34,194 nt of DNA. Source: Planctomycetota bacterium (GTDB lineage Bacteria > Planctomycetota > UBA11346). How positions within the stretch are numbered: the stretch's first letter is position 1; each line of letters starts with the position of its first letter. Positions 32,281 through 34,194 of this stretch are shown here, piece after piece. The notes under the pieces were generated by a model. The model saw only the letters and a list, made by a program, of their open reading frames with translations, was not told the DNA's origin and searched no databases. A program made the translations under genes and the position numbers. The stretch lies in NCBI GenBank assembly GCA_007695355.1, contig REDX01000193.1, forward strand, positions 1 to 34,194. Reading direction: 5' to 3'.

Positions 32281-33224
32281 CAGAGCTCCCCGCGTGCGGT
32301 TTCGATAATATTGGGAGCCTCTGCCACCAGAGTTTTAAAACCATCGGTGGTCATCCCCGCCGCCCGCAGCAGCGGCGCGTCAATGGCCGTATCAAAAGGG
32401 TGATTCACCCCAACCCCCGCCCGCGCATTATAGGCAACCCGCTCAGCAACCCGCAATAGCGCCAATAAGCGACGCTGATGATCGTCGAGGGAACTCGGAA
32501 CCCGGTGATGACGACCAATGGCCAGGGTCAATGATTCGGCGAGTTTCCATTTACCGGCCACCCGTTCACCAACCCAGCCATGATCGAAGCCAAGGGCGGA
32601 ACGCTCGCGATCAATAATGTCGATGCCGCGGCTGGTCGTACCATCCATGACCAAACCCTTGGCCTTCATAATCGGGCCCAAAACCAGCATGCCGACATCG
32701 CGCAGCAGGCCGGCCACAAAGGCCTCATCGCAGACATCGCGGCCAACGCCCACCAACTCGGCAGCACGCCGAGCCAGGGCCGCAGTTACCATGCTATTGA
32801 GCCATAAACCATTACCCTCGAAACCATAGGCTGAAATATCAGCGCTCATAATGTCACGTGAAGATACCGCTACCACCAAGGAGCGTAGAGAGCGCTGGCC
32901 AATTAAGGCCACCGCTTGCTGAATCGAGGTAACCGTATTACGCTGAATGTAAAAGGGGCTGTTAACCAGCTTGAGAACCCTGCCTGCGATAACCATGTCT
33001 TGGGAAATCAGAGCATCCAAGGACCGGGCATCGGTTTTTTCGTCGCCCAGGCTCCCCAAAATGCGCTGCACGATAAGCGGCAGGGCCGGCAATCGATCAA
33101 TTGCCGCAAGGATCTCAGCCTCCCGTATACGGCGATAGGCCGTAGAGATGCCGCTCTCATCTTCCCCTTCACCGGATGGCTCGCTTGAGCCCTCGCGGAA
33201 GCGTTTGAAAATGTCGCTGGCCAT
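32280..33224 (-). CDS. HDOD-domain signalling protein
   Basis: 314 aa from ATG 33224, which has GGAG six bases upstream. The frame continues to 33305, but that start lacks a Shine-Dalgarno. A short polar N-terminus (FREGSSEPSGEGEDESG) precedes an HDOD domain (about residues 35-235): EILAAIDRLPALPLIVQRIL, LISQDMVIAGRVLKLVNSPF, VTSIQQAVALIGQRSLRSLV, and FVAGLLRDVGMLVLG, where the HD-type LLHDIG has Arg for His. HDOD domains are non-enzymatic relatives of HD phosphohydrolases that act as scaffolds in signalling, chemotaxis or c-di-GMP-linked pathways. Coupled directly to the GAF-PP2C phosphatase, it is likely a partner or upstream element of that protein. The 260 bp upstream (33225-33484) show no clear promoter. 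Confidence 0.9.
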   Translation of the reverse strand: MASDIFKRFREGSSEPSGEGEDESGISTAYRRIREAEILAAIDRLPALPLIVQRILGSLGDEKTDARSLDALISQDMVIAGRVLKLVNSPFYIQRNTVTSIQQAVALIGQRSLRSLVVAVSSRDIMSADISAYGFEGNGLWLNSMVTAALARRAAELVGVGRDVCDEAFVAGLLRDVGMLVLGPIMKAKGLVMDGTTSRGIDIIDRERSALGFDHGWVGERVAGKWKLAESLTLAIGRHHRVPSSLDDHQRRLLALLRVAERVAYNARAGVGVNHPFDTAIDAPLLRAAGMTTDGFKTLVAEAPNIIETARGEL

Positions 33225-33484
33225 GAAAAGCTCCAGATTCTGCGGCGCGAAACTCTGCCTCATGGATTTATCTAATGAAACACCGCGATTATCGATCATC
33301 GCCATGGCAGGTCCATCGGATTATCCATCGGCAAGGTATGAAATATAGCGGCTCGGATGACCTGCGGCAATGCCTTTTCGCCCGCTCCTCCGCGCTCTTC
33401 CTACCGTCCTTCAGGAAAAGGGGCAGGTGAAAGGGCTGGCAAGGCTAGACTGGACCCCGGCCAGTTCTACGGTGTAATGCGCGG

Positions 33485-34075
33485 GTGAGCCCACATCTCC
33501 CCGAAAATTCCGACCTCCGTCGAGCCCTGGCGGCCATCCACCGCTCGCAGTCACGCTGGCTTGCCGATCTCACCATCGTCTGCCAAGGGGATCCGCGTTT
33601 CCTTGATGCTTTCCGCCGCTGGCGCGAATGGCTGACCCTCCTCAAATTGCAACTGATCCGCGCCGAGGATCGGCTTCTCCATTACCTCTTGGTGCCCGAA
33701 GAACGTCGGCCGTGGCGAGACTTCCCCCTGCGCAAACCCTCCCAGGCCGACAGCTTTCGACGCTGGGATAGTTGCATTACCCCCTATTTTAAGGCCTTGC
33801 ACATCGACACCCGTTTCCGCCGCCTCGGCGATGTGCGAGACCTCGACGGTGAAGCAAGCATTGCCCTGGCTAGCACCGATTTGGTGGCGGTGGCCAGCAT
33901 CGCTGAACACACCCAAGCAGCCCTTAGGCATGTCGCTGCTGAAGGCGAGGCCGAGGGCCTTGAGGACCTCGCCTTTTTCCATGTTCTCGCCCCATGGAAA
34001 GTCCAGGGTCTGCGCCCCCTCACCGATGTCCTGCAATGGCTTGACGCCTTCCTTGCCGAAATGGACGAACTGTAA
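33485..34075 (+). CDS. Unrecognised 196-aa protein
   Basis: GTG start at 33485; an in-frame TAG lies 16 codons upstream with no other usual start codon between, so the start is fairly constrained. The protein is soluble and largely helical, rich in Arg and Leu: RRALAAIHRSQSRWLADLTI, RFLDAFRRWREWLTLLKLQL, then a basic RRPWRDFPLRK segment, and a C-terminus LRPLTDVLQWLDAFLAEMDE. No signal peptide, membrane helix or catalytic motif is visible. The central SFRRWDSCITPYFKALHIDT is the most distinctive stretch. It is divergent from the HDOD operon and followed by a repeat-like region. I cannot name a family. Confidence 0.6.
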   Translation: MSPHLPENSDLRRALAAIHRSQSRWLADLTIVCQGDPRFLDAFRRWREWLTLLKLQLIRAEDRLLHYLLVPEERRPWRDFPLRKPSQADSFRRWDSCITPYFKALHIDTRFRRLGDVRDLDGEASIALASTDLVAVASIAEHTQAALRHVAAEGEAEGLEDLAFFHVLAPWKVQGLRPLTDVLQWLDAFLAEMDEL

Positions 34076-34092
34076 AAACCAACAGGGGAACT

Positions 34093-34180
34093 CAAAGCTC
34101 GCCCTGGAAGCGCTGAGCCAATGGCGGGAAGCTACGGGTAAAAACCGGGGGAAACCCGCTGCGCGGGTGCTGTTTTCTAA
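34093..34180. repeat. Probable palindromic repeat, copy D
   Basis: CAAAGCTCGCCCTGGAAGCG (34093-34112) resembles the left arm CAAAGCTTGTCCTGAAAAG of copy A. Downstream ACCCGC-TGC-GCGGGT (34154-34168) matches the internal CCCGC-TTC-GCGGG hairpin of copy A, then GCTGTTTTCT follows. The window ends before a full right arm could be seen. The hairpin plus TGTTTTCT, 79 bp after the stop at 34075, could also act as an intrinsic terminator. Confidence 0.5.
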
Positions 34181-34194
34181 GGCCGATCTGGAGA

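Noticed and set aside
1-34194. tRNA, rRNA, CRISPR arrays, phage or transposase genes
   Set aside because: I looked for characteristic cloverleaf ends, direct repeat-spacer periodicity and DDE/integrase motifs by eye and found none; a covariance-model scan would be decisive.

Overview
The window is gene-dense chromosomal DNA (GC roughly 55-60% by eye) from a Gram-negative-type bacterium that makes flagella. The evidence is a fliO-fliP-fliQ-fliR export-gate cluster, an envelope S41 protease, dxr (MEP isoprenoid pathway), dapB and an ackA-pta pair. I could not place the organism securely. A very divergent FtsA, a secreted protein with a pseudopilin-like C-terminal domain and the ThuA/Gfo-Idh-MocA pair would fit a PVC-like (Lentisphaerota/Planctomycetota side) or deltaproteobacterial-like lineage. 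That placement is an impression from protein style, not a result. I see no tRNA, rRNA, CRISPR array, phage gene or transposase.

Layout. (1) 149-10157, plus strand: hisC, dxr, a NAD kinase-like gene, mgtE, dapB, a HAD-family gene, a membrane-anchored rhodanese-like gene, a nucleoside 2-deoxyribosyltransferase-like gene, proA, a DUF455 gene and a DUF502 gene. Many junctions overlap or nearly touch, so much of this is probably one long biosynthetic transcript. (2) 13905-10135, minus strand: a soluble Hanks-type kinase followed by fliO-fliP-fliQ-fliR; the fliR 3' end overlaps the DUF502 gene. (3) 14253-17619, plus strand: ackA-pta. (4) 18870-17635, minus strand: an orphan FtsA-like gene. (5) 19195-23641, plus strand: ThuA-like, Gfo/Idh/MocA oxidoreductase, carA (no carB beside it), an orphan gene and a small membrane protein. 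(6) 33224-23714, minus strand: HDOD protein, GAF-GAF-PP2C phosphatase, a long S41 protease overlapping hemB, a secreted DUF2225-like/pseudopilin-like hybrid, and holB. (7) 33485-34075, plus strand: an orphan gene.

Functional themes. Region 1 mixes amino-acid biosynthesis (His, Lys/DAP, Pro) with isoprenoid precursor synthesis; its dxr, dapB and proA products use reduced pyridine nucleotide and sit with a NAD kinase-like gene. Regions 2 and 6 hold signalling proteins: a Ser/Thr kinase upstream of the flagellar export gate, and an HDOD/PP2C phosphatase pair. The ackA-pta pair interconverts acetyl-CoA, acetyl-phosphate and acetate.

The most unusual non-coding signal is a family of palindromic intergenic repeats built on a GCAAAGCTTG core. 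It has a complete 60-bp copy upstream of ackA, a large composite copy with a perfect 19-bp inverted repeat upstream of carA, a solitary half copy at about 23201, and a probable truncated copy at the right edge. The most unusual proteins are the FtsA homologue with degraded nucleotide-binding motifs, a rhodanese-like domain with Ser in place of the catalytic Cys, and a HAD protein with His at the second motif-I Asp position.
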